Positions 46,960 to 58,638 of a stretch of 64,000 nt of DNA are shown here, piece after piece. The notes under the pieces were generated by a model that worked only from the letters and a program-made list of their open reading frames with translations, was not told the DNA's origin and searched no databases. Every line of letters begins with the position of its first letter. Within the stretch, counting starts at the first letter, position 1. Location of the stretch: positions 37,780,501-37,844,500 of the forward strand of contig CM076143.1 in assembly GCA_038025085.1 (NCBI GenBank), given 5' to 3'. Source of the stretch: Tetragonia tetragonoides. Lineage: Eukaryota > Streptophyta > Magnoliopsida > Caryophyllales > Aizoaceae. The position numbers and the translations under genes were made by a program.

Positions 46960-47644
46960 AGGTTAGGTGAGGAAACAAAATTGTTTAGCTTCCACCATAG
47001 CTAATAGACCAGCTGGAAAGTAGGATCACCAGAAAATTGAACATGAGCGGCAACTTGTTTGGACTTGGCATAGCGGAGCTCACGATGGAGCTTAAAACAT
47101 CTCCTCATAATATGACCAAGGGTCTTACAGTAGTTACCAGAAGAATTGGTTGCGCGTTGAATTATCAAATTGTGTAGTGACAGAAAATACTTTGCCAAAA
47201 CATTTACCAGAACTGCCATAACACCACCACAATTTCTAGGTTGTCTATTGCCAAAAATCCGATTATGAGAGTATGTAGCAAATATTTCCTCTAATTGGTT
47301 GATAGACATCATTCAGCCCTATTGAAAAATTGCATAAGTCGTCGTTAATTGCGCAACAATTTCATTATAGCCTCTCAAGGTGGTATATCATCAACACTAT
47401 TCAACAACAACAATATTCATAATTCCTCCCATAGGCTTTTTAGTTTTGCAAAATTAGCGGCGACAAAGTGTTACCTTGAGAAATCAATCAATAACCCAAT
47501 GTCGTTTTCCAACTGATACATCTTAGCTCCACTCACAGTAGAGTTCCATATAGTTGCCTTTGCTCCTCTCAGATCTCTTGAGCCATAGCTCCCATTGAGA
47601 TAACAATGGAGAATCTGCAGGAGGCTTGGGACATTGTCCATGCA
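46960..47644 (-). pseudogene. Old Ty1-copia gag remnant, interrupted by the younger copia element
   Basis: Minus-strand pieces: AKATIWNSTVSGAKMYQLEN and DIG, then FAKLKSLWEEL in another frame, then the single knuckle YCKTLGHIMRRCFKLH. This order is that of a copia gag protein. Many stops are present. Sequence homologous to its upstream part should continue after 52473, where the flank resumes. Confidence 0.65.
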
Positions 47645-47649
47645 CAAAA

Positions 47650-47966
47650 TGTTAGAATAATCTAGAAAAATCAATATCTAAGCTTAGTGCCTAGAAAGAT
47701 CTAGATTAATACCTACCTAGACACATCTAGAATAATGTCTACCTAGAAATATCTAGAATAATAGTCTAGGATAATTATGAAGAAGACTTTTGACATAGAA
47801 AGATCTAGAGAACTGTCTACCACCCTACACCACTATAAATAGGGGTGATGTAAAGCATTTTGTGTATCAAGCAATACAATCATCTTTCCACATCTCTCTT
47901 AGCATTCATCTCTCTTCCTCTAACATACAATTACCTAGCCTAATATCCTACATCAAAAACCTAACA
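47650..47966 (+). repeat. 5' LTR of the copia element
   Basis: It starts TGTTAG and ends CTAACA. It contains a TATA box (TATAAATA at 47834) and several TCTAGA/ATCTAG direct repeats (AGAAATATCTAGAATAAT units) in its first half. Confidence 0.97.
47834..47841 (+). promoter_or_regulatory. TATA box in the 5' LTR
   Basis: TATAAATA in CCACTATAAATAGGGG should set the start of the element's RNA about 30 bases downstream. The same box occurs in the 3' LTR at ~52336. Confidence 0.75.
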
Positions 47967-47967
47967 A

Positions 47968-47980
47968 TGGTATCAGAGCC
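47968..47980 (+). other. Primer binding site (initiator Met tRNA)
   Basis: TGGTATCAGAGCC starts two bases after the LTR and matches the complement of the plant initiator-tRNA 3' end. Confidence 0.93.
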
Positions 47981-48052
47981 TACTAAACTTAAGACCTCCA
48001 CAAACAAATTTACCCCATACCAAATTCTCCCTTACACCACCACAAAAATCAT

Positions 48053-49029
48053 ATGGCATCATCACCATCAACCTCAAACACTACATTTACATATGCTACC
48101 AAAATAATTGGGTACCAATATTCACCGGGGAGAAATATGATTATTGGAGTATTCAAATGAGGACCTTGCTAATGGCACAAGGCCTCTGGGATTTGGTACA
48201 AAATGGGTACCAAGCACCAAAAGATGTTACCGAATTAGCATCTTGGGATGAAAATAAAAGAAAACAATATGAAGAAGATCGAAGGCGGGACTCTGCTGCA
48301 CTATCGGTCATCCATCGGGGAGTTGCAGAAACAATCTTCCCAAGAATTATGGCTGCAACAACGGCCAAGGAGGCTTGGAGTAATCTACAAAAAGAGTTTA
48401 AGGGCTCCGATAAGGTAATTGTCATTAAACTTCAATCTCTTTGGAAGGATTTTGGTACATTATTAATGTCGGAAGGAGAAACAATTCAAGCATTCTTTAC
48501 CCGTGTCTCTAATATCACTAATCAAATTTGTAGCTATGGAGACACCATTCAAGATCTAAAAATCATACAAAAAATATTAAGAAGCCTTCCGGCAAAATTT
48601 GATCATGTAGTGGCTGCAATAGAGGAGTCTAAAGATTTATCTACGCTAACCTTAACTGAACTAATGGGTTCACTCCATGCACATGAAGAGAGAATGCGTA
48701 GATTTGAAGATGAGCCACTAGAACAGGCTTTCCAAGCCAAATTGAAATTCTCTTATAATAGAGAAAATAAAAATCAATATAGTCACGGTAAAAATTTTCA
48801 ACAAAAAAGAGGAACATCAAATAACCGTGGTAGGGGGAGAGGTGATTATAGAAATCATGGGGACCGAGAAAACATTCAATCGAGTTCCTATTGCAAATTA
48901 TGCAAGAAAAATAATCACGACACAAAAGATTGCCGGTTTAAATGCAAAAAATGCAAAAGACACACCCATCTTGAAAAAGATTGTTGGTTCCGGCAAAAAG
49001 ATGAGGCTAATTTTGACAGAGAAAAATGA
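48053..49029 (+). pseudogene. copia gag with zinc knuckles, frameshifted
   Basis: The likely start ATG is at 48053 (MASSPSTSNTTFTYATK), but the main gag frame (FTGEKYDYWSIQMRTLLMAQ from ~48121) is in another phase, so a one-base indel lies near 48105. The body has the UBN2-type gag fold (LWDLVQNGY, AWSNLQKEF). It ends with two knuckles, CKLCKKNNHDTKDC and CKKCKRHTHLEKDC. The frame stops with TGA at 49027, one base out of phase with pol, so a second indel is near 49025. Confidence 0.9.
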
Positions 49030-52000
49030 CCCTTGTAATCAATTGTTTTATTCTTGTCTAAATGCCCACCAATAATCCTCTGATATTTGGTATTTAGATA
49101 GTGGTTGTTCAAACCACATGACAAGCGATAAAAAAGCGTTTGTCAAATTTGATGCAAATGTTAAATCTCAAATTACTCTTGGTGATGGAAGATCTCAAGA
49201 TGTAGCAGGGAAAGGGACAATCGCCGTTAAAACTGAAAACGGCTCATCCAAAATCATTGATGATGTTTTATATGTCCCGGGCCTTGCTCAAAATCTACTA
49301 AGTGTGGGCCAGTTAGTCCAAAGAGGCTACATGGTTAACTTTGATGAGGATAAATGTATCATATATGACAAGAAAAATGGTCAATTAGTCACAACAGTAA
49401 AAATGGCCTCAAATAAAATATTTCCATTAAGAATGCCACTAAAGCAAAAAGTTGCTTTCAATTGCACAAGTGATGATTCTACATTGTGGCATTGGAGATT
49501 CGGGCACTTACACTACAAGAGTCTAAAACTCTTAAATCAAAAGGAAATGGTGATTGGCCTTCCCCCAATAAATGATGAAAAGAAAATATGTGAAGGTTGT
49601 ATTTATGGAAAAATGCATAGATTGCCATTTTCTAAGACGTCTTGGAGGGCCAAGGCTCCGTTAGAGCTTGTTCATGCAGATATCTGGGGCCCAGCCAAGA
49701 ACAACTCTATTGGCGGTAGAAGATATTTTCTTCTATTTGTGGATGACTATACCCGCATGATGTGGGTATATTTCTTAAAGTATAAATCAGAGGCATTCTC
49801 ATTCTTTGTCCAATTCAAGGCTCTCATGGAAAAACAAAGTGGACATCCTCTTAAAACTCTTAGAACAGATCGTGGAGGAGAATTCACAAGCACTAGATTC
49901 CTTAGCTTTTGTAAGAAGCATGGAATCAGAAGAGAATTGACGGTAAGACGCACACCTCAACAAAATGGTGTAGAGGAAAGAAAAAATAGAACAATTGCAG
50001 AAATGGCCCGCAGCATGCTACAAACAAAGAATTTGCCCAAATACTTTTGGGCTGAAGCTGTCCATACAGCTGTTTATATTCTAAACAGATCTCCAACAAA
50101 GGCGGTTCAGGATATGACACCCTACGAGGCTTGGTACAAAAGAAAGCCCGTAATTGAGCACCTTAGAATTCTTGGGTGCGTTGCCTATTCCCACATTCCA
50201 AAGAAGAACCGAAGAAAAATGGATGAAAAGGGAGAAAAATGTATCTTTATTGGATACAGTGATGAATCAAAAGGATACCACCTCTACAAGCCTGAGTCCA
50301 AGAAGTTGATCATTTCAAGAGAGGTCATATTCGATGAAGTTGCAGAATGGAGATGGACAGAACACGCTCCGCAGCCAGCCATAGAAGAATATTCTCCATC
50401 TAGCTCTTCTTAGGGAGTTCGTGATCAAGGAGAAGCACCTTCATCTCCGAGGATTCCAACAGGCCCGAACTCACCAAATTCATCTCCAAGATCAAGTCTC
50501 ACAAATTCTCCTCAACCAGTGCATCGCTCACAACGAGATCGTCACCCTCCGACCTACTTGGAAGATCATCAATGCAATCAAACAACCACGGAATTTGCAT
50601 TATTTGCCAGTGAGCCACAAAACTTCCAAGAAGCAGCAAAAGAAGATAAATGGATCGAAGCCATGACCGAGGAGATCAGAATGGTCGAGAAGAATGATAC
50701 ATGGGAGCTCGTAGACAGACCCGAAGGGAAAGACATAATAGGCCTCAAATGAGTTTACAAGATCAAGCACAATGAAGATGGCTCCATCCAAAAATTGAAG
50801 GCCCGGCTCGTCGCGAAAGGCTGCTCACAGCAACCAGGAATTGACTTCAACGAGACATTTGCGCCAGTAGTTCGTATGGAAACTATCAGAACGGTATTGG
50901 CTCTTGCAGCTCAAATGAAACTTCAAGTCTTTCAGTTGGATGTCAACTCCGCATTTCTTAATGGTGAAATTGAAGAGGAAGTATACGTGGAGCAACCGGA
51001 AGGATTTATCATGGAAGGTCAAGAAAACAAGGTTTATCGTCTCCAAAAAGCTCTATATGGGCTTAAGCAAGCTCCACGGGCATGGAATAGCAAGATTGAT
51101 AGATATCTACTACAAAGTGGGTTTATGAAAAGCCCTAGCGAGCCATCACTGTACATCAAGACTCAAGCATCGGATTTTCTCATCTTGTGCCTTTATGTTG
51201 ATGATTTGATCTACACCGGAACAAGTTCAAGAACGCTTGAAGACTTCAAGAAGGCCATGATGTCAGTGTACGAGATGACAGACCTCGGACTCATGAAATA
51301 CTTTCTTGGCATACAGGTGAAGCAAAGTCCAGGTAAAATCTTCCTTTGCCAAGAAAAATATTCAGAAGATTTACTTAAAAAGTTTAACATGGCCGATTCC
51401 AAACCAATGGCAACACCTATGGCGGTTAATGAAAAGCTATCAAAGTATGATGGCAAGGAGAAGGTAGATGCATCAATATATCGGAGCTTGGTTGGATCAC
51501 TGATCTACCTCACCAACACAAGGCCCGATATAGTACACTCAGTCAGTATCGTATCTAGGTTTATGAGTGAACCTAGTAAAGCCCATTTCGCAGCAGCCAA
51601 GAGAATTCTGAGATATGTCAAAGGAACTAAGAGTTATGGACTCATGTACGAAGCAGAAAAAGACTACATGCTCAACGGATATACCGATAGCGATTGGGCA
51701 GGATGCATCGATGACAGAAAAAGTGCAAGTGGTTACATATTTCAACTTGGATCAAAAGTCATCTCATGGTCGTCAAAGAAACAAGCAACAGTGGCACTAT
51801 CATCGGCAGAGGCAGAGTATGTCGCAGCTACAAGCGCAGCATGTGAAGCAGTATGGTTACGAAGGATATTGGCGGATCTACAACATGCCATGGATGGACC
51901 AACAATAATAGATTGCGACAACATGTCCGCCATCGCAATGACCAAAAATCCAGTCTTCCACAGCCGATCAAAGCATATCGAGATACGGCATCACTTCATA

Positions 52001-52162
52001 CGAGAGTTGGTTGAACAACAGGAGATCGAGTTACAATTCTGTAAGACAGGGGAGCAACTCGCAGACATATTTACCAAGGCATTACCACCAAAAAAATTCA
52101 TGCACTTCAGAGAACAACTTGGAGTTCAAGATTTTTCTAGATTAGGGGGAGTGTTAGAATAA
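49030..52162 (+). pseudogene. copia pol (protease, integrase, reverse transcriptase, RNase H), three internal stops
   Basis: All domains are in one phase: protease WYLDSGCSNHM (~49090), integrase with the H-C knuckle (WHWRFGHLH ... CEGCIYGKMH) and catalytic core (HADIWGP, DDYTRMMWVYF, TDRGGEF, TPQQNGVEERKNRT), RT (QLDVNSAFLNGEI, GLKQAPRAW, catalytic YVDD at ~51194), and RNase H (DSDWAGCIDDRKSASGY, SSAEAEYVA). Stops occur at 49073 (TAA), 50411 (TAG) and 50750 (TGA, where Trp is expected before VYKIK). Otherwise the coding sequence is well kept. Confidence 0.95.
52144..52151 (+). other. Polypurine tract
   Basis: AGGGGGAG lies directly before the 3' LTR and would prime plus-strand synthesis. 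Confidence 0.85.
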
Positions 52163-52468
52163 TCTAGAAAAATCAATATCTAAGCTTAGTGCCTAGAAAG
52201 ATCTAGATTAATACCTACCTAGACACATCTAGAATAATGTCTACCTAGAAATATCTAGAATAATAGTCTAGGATAATTATGAAGAAGACTTTTGACATAG
52301 AAAGATCTAGAGAATTGTCTACCACCCTACACCACTATAAATAGGGGTGATGTAAAGCATTTTGTGTATCAAGCAATACAATAATCTTTCCACATCTCTC
52401 TTAGCATTCATCTCTCTTCCTCTAACACACAATTACCTAGCCTAATATCCTACATCAAAAACCTAACA
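52152..52468 (+). repeat. 3' LTR of the copia element
   Basis: It is the same length as the 5' LTR. Differences are a C/T near 52314, a C/A near 52383 and a T/C near 52427, i.e. 0.95%. Confidence 0.97.
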
Positions 52469-52473
52469 CAAAA

Positions 52474-53218
52474 TCGCCAGGGAAACTTCAGTCGTGATCT
52501 TTGTAAAATGTCATGTATCAGACTGTTGCACTGCTTATCTCCGAAGGGTTAACAAGCAACCGTGAGGGGCAGTCCTCCAACTCTTAAAAATGTCCTTAAA
52601 AAGATCGAGGATTATCTTAAGGGAGGTCTTTCCCTATTCAAGTCTACCCTTCCATCCCCAACGTCTGGTTGTTGGTGAACACGAACAACAGTGATAGTTA
52701 GTTTCGAACACTGGTCACTTTGCTAGGATATCACACATGGTGCACATATAGACTTCAAAAGAGTAGGGTTTAATTAAGGAATCAAAGGTACTTCATTCGA
52801 ATAAAGTAATACGAACAAAAATAAAACAAACACAATTATACAAGGGGTAGCAATTATACCTCCATGGATGAAGGCGCCATTGCACAATTCCGCTATAGCT
52901 ACTCGACTAACTTATACACTACAAATTAATCTACTCCTAAATCTAACACTATGATCTACTCTTCTACAAAATCTGATAACTTCTCGTCAAGGTGAGCATG
53001 GCTGCCTTCTTCGTCTTGATCTTCTCCTATTTATTATACAAAGGAAGGAATTTATATACCCGAGCTAAACTTACCAGCTTCTCTCCTAACCAATTTTATT
53101 GTACAAACTAACTTCCTTCCAACAAACTGTAACAGTAACAACCTTTCATGTACAAACTAACTTCCTTTTAACAAACTCTAACAGAATACGCTGATATGGC
53201 AGAGAGAATCAATCAATA
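52474..53218. other. Flank of the copia element, no supported gene
   Basis: This should include the rest of the interrupted older copia copy, but only the first few hundred bases could belong to it. Around 53095-53170 ACAAACTAACTTCCTTCCAA/ACAAACTAACTTCCTTTTAA is repeated. Confidence 0.35.
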
Positions 53219-54401
53219 TCTATATATAAAGCTGACAATTTTCAAGAGTTTTGAGGCATACTACGTAGGCGAACAAATTTAAAGCTTAAAATAATTAAAT
53301 ATACTTTAATAATAATAAACATAGATAAATAGAGTTTTGGATAAGAGAGTACTAGGGTTTTACTTTCAATCAAATGTAGATATAGTTGTAACTTAAACAA
53401 CACATTATTCAAAATTTTAAATTTTCTACACCATTTTAAAAAGTACAAAATATGCTTTAAAATAATACCCATGTTGATTATAGTAGTATATAATCACAAA
53501 TAATACGATGTACATGGAATTCTATATTTGAAGATATTTCATGAGAATGATAGTATTCATCTACTGTATATGAGTATATACACATACGTAAACATAAGTT
53601 TTATATTGCATGTACAAAATAATCTAATTCAAAAATAAACAAAATAGATTGAAAGAAAATAGTCGAAGAAAATGCTAAGTTCATCTAAAAGATAACGTTG
53701 TTTGAGTGTGACTGAACACCTCAATTACATACAAGCGTTAATTCTCTTATAAAATGTTTGACGAGTTTTAAATGGTTAAATTTAAAAAATCAATTAAACT
53801 CATGTGAATAAAGTACAGAGCTTTCACAACTGTGGTATCCTTTAGGAAAAAAAAAATGAACATATGGAGTTGTACATATATATCAACCATAATTTACCTC
53901 TTTCATTTTGACTATAATCATATTAATATAAACAGTGGAGTTCTTGTCATAATATAAAACGATAAAAAATAGAAGCCTCATATTATTCTTTAGAAAAAAA
54001 AATAGAAATAAGTAAAAAGAGCAAATATGCTCAACCCGAACTCGTCACATATGACTGCCATTTGAACAAGTATTTAAGTTTCGGATAACATAAATGAGAG
54101 TTTGACCTTTGATAGATAGCTAGAGTTTTATTGACTTTATAAATTGATATTTGTCTAATATTCAAAATCGAATGTAACCTTCTACACATCTTCGAAAATA
54201 ATAATATTTGCACCATCATATTTACATCGTATAGTGATTCAAAATGAGATGCATATACAATATGTTTAAAAATAAACGTATAAGATCCCATCCAATGTTA
54301 ATTCCCGTAAATAAAATATGATAATGAAAAATAAATTAACAAAGAAAATAATTAAAAACATATAAAATTTAATCTGTGCATCGCACGGGCATCATTATTA
54401 G
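53219..54401 (+). mobile_element. Helitron-like non-autonomous element
   Basis: The proposed 5' end is TCTATATATAAAGC after A. The proposed 3' end has the hairpin GTGCATCGCAC, then GGGCATCATTATTAG and a T. The CATCGCACGGG end is common to plant Helitrons, though the canonical CTAG is TTAG here. The interior is AT-rich and non-coding. Confidence 0.45.
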
Positions 54402-54413
54402 TGTATATATATA

Positions 54414-55133
54414 TCTTACTTCATATTAAAACACAGTGCAACCTTGGTTGCTTTCGTGTGGGGAGGACACGTACGATGCCACATAGCATGGTCATGTTTG
54501 CATTGTGTGGAGATGACACATAAGCACAAAGTTGCCACATAGTCTAACACATTTTTCAAGTGTCGCTCATTAATGAATCATCTTTAGTTGTATGTATTAC
54601 ATATTTATTAGCATAGTTTCCACACCACAAAATAAAATAACTTTAGTTACATAACTCTAAAAATTATAAATCTTACTTCATTGGATTTGACTTGAAAAGT
54701 CCTTCAAAATAATTAAGATAATCTTTGGTTAAAGTTAGGTAGACAAGACATGTAGGATAGTCATATTTGTGTTATGTTAATTGAAAATCACATGGTAAAT
54801 GAAATGTAGTCTAACTATTTTGAGGAGTTCATTTTGAAGTCACCATCTATAAGCATTTTTTGAAATTATTGGAGTGAACTCTTATGTTCCCTATCAATTT
54901 ATGAACAAATGAAGTTCAATATATTATTTCCTTCTAATTCTTAATTAAAATTACCAACTACAATACCTAAATGAAAGGCTACCCCGCTGAATCGCACGGG
55001 TCTTATAACTTTGTAAAATTAGTAGTTGAGAGGAATTTGACGTCATGTTCCAAACAAAAACTTCATCGTATTAACCCGGGGCAACACATAAACAAACTAC
55101 TAACCCAGGGCATTGCCCGGGTCCGAAAACTAG
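54414..55133 (+). mobile_element. Second Helitron-like element or tail
   Basis: The end reads GGGCATTGCCCGGGTCCGAA then AACTAG followed by T, a good Helitron terminus (hairpin plus CTAG). Another such motif, GAATCGCACGGGTC ... AATTAGT, lies inside at ~54988-55023, so two elements may be nested. The start at 54414 (TCTTACTTC) is a guess. Confidence 0.4.
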
Positions 55134-55520
55134 TAGATATACAAAGGAGGCATTTTCGTGAGCAATACGGCACGCCACCTAAGCAAGAATTTTAAGAGCG
55201 CGCCACCTAAGCAAAGATAATGACAAAAAATAATTGGTGTAGAATGTTTAGGAGTCTTAGATAGTGACAAAAAACAACAGCTATAAAAAGTTTAGGAGTC
55301 TTAGCATCTTTGCTGTTTGGATTCTTGAGAAGTTAATTTTCGTCAAATATTCAAAATCATATATTATATTTTCTATACATCTCAAAAAATAACAAAAATT
55401 ATACCATTAGATTCGGATTGGAAAATATCTCAAAAAGAAATGCATTTATAATATGTTTAGAACATTTGGGTAAGAGTGTTAAGTTATGCTGTCACATCAA
55501 TTTTTGGGAGTAATAAGGCA

Positions 55521-56482
55521 TGTCACTGTGGATCAAAAAAATGGGTCCATATGTTCTATGTAAAAAACAGGGAAGTAGGGAGTATGGTTGTCCCTAAGCA
55601 GGCCTCATGGATGGTACAGAAAATCCTTAGTATGAGGAAGTACATTCCTGTGATTGGGGAGTGGAATAATGTCCTTAAGGGAGGTAAATTCTCAATTAGC
55701 AAATGTTATATGGTCAGCTGCGTGGTCAATGTGTTGTGGTCTCATGGACAAATCTCAAATGTTCCAATGCTGCTAGTCCTAAATCTGTGTTTATTCTGTG
55801 GCTCAGCCTACATGGCAGGCTGAGAAGGAAGGATGTTATTCCAGGATGGGGGTTGCAATGTGACCCTATATGTGTGCTGTGTGGTAACCAGGCTGAGACA
55901 CTTCCTCACCTGCTGTTTGAATGTGACTACAAGAGGAAAGCTATTCTGGCTTGGTTGGGGTACAAGAGGAATTTCCTCCTATGGTCACAGGAGTGTGCAT
56001 GGGCTGTCAAGATTTCTAAGGGTAAAATTGCTCGCGCTGCTAATTTGAAATTGTGTTTTGCTGATATAGTGTATGCGTTGTGGAGTGAACGGAACAATAG
56101 AGTATTTCAAAACAGGAAGCAGGGAGAGGGAACTATGGTGAAGCAACTGAAGAATCAAGCTCATGCTCGGGTGCAGGGTCATGAGAAGCTACATATTTAC
56201 TTTGCTAGCTTAGATAATTTGTGTAGTTTGTGATTTATTATGTTTGTTTTTCGCTAGTAAAACGCAGTAATGGCAGGATACCCTTCCTAGAAGGTGAGCC
56301 AGCTTTATTGTTAGTTTGACTTTAGCTGCCAGCTTTATTGTTAGTTTGACTTTAGCTATTTCAGTTTGTACTAGCTATAGGTGATGAGGATGTTTTTTTT
56401 AGAGGCTCCTAGATTGAACCCAGTGCTGTAATGTCTTTTCAGTGATTAATGGAAATTTACATTTAATTGCCCAAAAAAAAAG
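55521..56482 (+). mobile_element. 5'-truncated LINE, zf-RVT end
   Basis: Frameshifted pieces WVHMFYVKNREVGSMVVPKQ and GGKFSISKCYMV lead into FILWLSLHGRLRRKDVIPGW, CVLCGNQAETLPHLLFECDY and LWSERNNRVFQNRK, the C-terminus of L1 ORF2. It ends in AAAAAAAAA at ~56473. CATGTCAC on both sides (~55519 and ~56484) is the likely target-site duplication. It sits inside the sequence containing GCCACCTAAGCAAAG repeats. Confidence 0.8.
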
Positions 56483-56934
56483 ACATGTCACCTAAGCAAA
56501 GAGCATAGAGCGCGCCATCTAAGCAAATAATGTATAATTGTTTTTATGAACTAGGTGATAATTTGGAGTTTAAGATAGTTGGAAGATGTTTAAAACATAT
56601 CCAGATAAAAGAATCCAAGCAGATGAACAATTGAATTTAATAAGGAATTGTAGTTTGCATAAGAGTACATTTCATGCTCGAGATATATATAAAAAGGCTT
56701 AAGATTTTAGTTTAAGTGACTACTTATCTCGATTCATTTGATTTTAGAAAAATAATCATAGTGTCCTACCATAAGTGTTTCCCTTGTTCAATCACATCTT
56801 TCAGGAGAAAAATCATGAGGCAAATTGGCCTGATAAGCCAAAAGATGATAATATCAGCTTTTTATGGCTATGATGCAAGGGTCTTTTTTGGATGCTTTCC
56901 CTATAATAATGTTTTGGGATTATAAGTAGATAAA

Positions 56935-57345
56935 TTGGACTAGACCTGCCTAATAAGAGCATCAACTTGCATTGTCTTCCCTTGAAAAGTTCTCAAATTC
57001 CTCTCAATCCAAATTGCATACACAGTATGCGCTAAACACATCTTAAGCACAACAACAGCAGGTGACTTCCCCCTAGTCTGCCATAATAACAGAGACCATT
57101 CAGCCTCCCAATCAAACACAGGCCCAAAGATGTGCAGCCATCTCAAAATTCCTTTCCACACTGCCTCAGATACAGAATACTGAAAAAACAGGTGGTTAAA
57201 AGTCTTCACATGCTCAGAACACAAAGCACAGGTCGTATCAGTTATATGACACCCCATGAGCTAATCATCTCCTTGGTTCTCAGTTTCTTCAGCAAAGCAA
57301 GCCAAAGAATAAACACAGATTTTAATTTGGGAGAGCACCATTAGA
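56935..57345 (-). pseudogene. LINE zf-RVT remnant
   Basis: Minus-strand frames give SVFILWLALLKKLRTKEMIS and, one frame over, DTTCALCSEHVKTFNHLFF, WKGILRWLHIFGP, KMCLAHTVYAIWIERNLRTF. It is close in type to the plus-strand fragment at 55521-56482 but independent. Confidence 0.75.
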
Positions 57346-58610
57346 ACATATTCAATAAGAGAATGATGAATTGCTTACAATATGAAATGATTAGTTTTTA
57401 TTGCGCATTTAATTGCCATAAAACTAAACAGACCTTACCTTAGGCACTTAAATAGTTAAATGTATATAGAAAAAGAAGAAAAAATTTTTGGTGCCAAAAT
57501 TAAAACTTGTTTAGACTTTAGTCATTCAAAAATTATGCGTAGTGTCATTTATATTTCTCGATAGGTACATGATTTTGTTTTCCCATTATCTGACAATTTA
57601 AAAAGACATGTATGACATAAATTAGATACCTCGTTACTGTATAAACCAAGAGTTTTTTTTTTTTTTTTTTTTTTTTCCTTCACCTTGCCAACATGGATAG
57701 TGGAAACTAAGAAACCAATATACGAAAGCTTTGGAATTTGGAATTTCAAGAAGAATTGTTTTTTTAGGTATCTGACTTCAACATGTTGCACTATATTGTT
57801 AGCTAATGTCTTAAAGCAACAGCAACAACAATAGCAACAACAACAGCAGCAGCAACTAAGGTCTAAGGTTCAACTACTTAAAAATCTATAACAATGCAAC
57901 ATACAGTGTCAGAGTGTTTTCATTGATGATTATGCTTAAAATAACACAATTACAACCTGTCCAATTCTTCATCCCTCTCAAGTAGGAATATCGGCTAACT
58001 TCAACCATGGCAAAGAGAACATAATGACTCCGCTTTCACTATTTTCGACAGGGGTAAGGTAGTTGAACCTCTGATGGAAATCATTATTCAAGTTCTTGTT
58101 TCATGCATCTTCCAATGCATCATTGTTAGATGTATATTGATTGAATTGTCCCAACATTATATCTGTTTCTATTGAATATGCAACTAAATTTATTGACTAA
58201 ACATAATTGCAGAAATCTAGCTGAGTGTTGAGAAATGTTCACCAGTCCATTGCTAAATTTCTACCTGAATAGGTTGCGTACTTGTGTAAGTGCATCAATT
58301 CTCACTTGCATATGACCTACTTAATAGTTAATACATGACAAATATCAAACACTCAATGGCACAATTTGGATATAAATTCTTCTGCATTCAAAGTCCAGAT
58401 AAAAACAATGATCAGAAACCAGAATTAAAGGGCTAATTCCCACAAACTAGTATTGACCACAGGCAAAGAACTACAGTCTACAGACTAATGTTCGAGTTAC
58501 TGCTAATTACTCCATCATTAAGCACAAAAGGGACCTATTCAAGAAAAACACCTATCATTGCTACTCACAAGCTAGGCCAAACACGCTCTTAATTTAGTCC
58601 TCGCACATTG
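57346..58610. other. Downstream region of the phytocyanin gene
   Basis: No gene is supported. A ~26-base T run is at 57653-57676 and CAACAG/CAACAA repeats at ~57815-57856. The 3' untranslated region of the minus-strand phytocyanin must start just below 58639. Confidence 0.4.
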
Positions 58611-58638
58611 TCAGAATCCACCTAAAAGCCAGATGATT

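Larger units (their letters stand above)
47650..52468 (+). mobile_element. Ty1-copia LTR retrotransposon, recent but defective
   Basis: A 4,819-bp element is flanked by the 5-bp duplication CAAAA (47645-47649, 52469-52473). Its two 317-bp LTRs differ at three positions. It has a Met-tRNA-type primer site, a purine tract, and gag-pol in the copia order (protease, integrase, reverse transcriptase, RNase H). Two frameshifts and three in-frame stops break the polyprotein. It lies in a degenerate antisense copia gag sequence. Confidence 0.97.
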
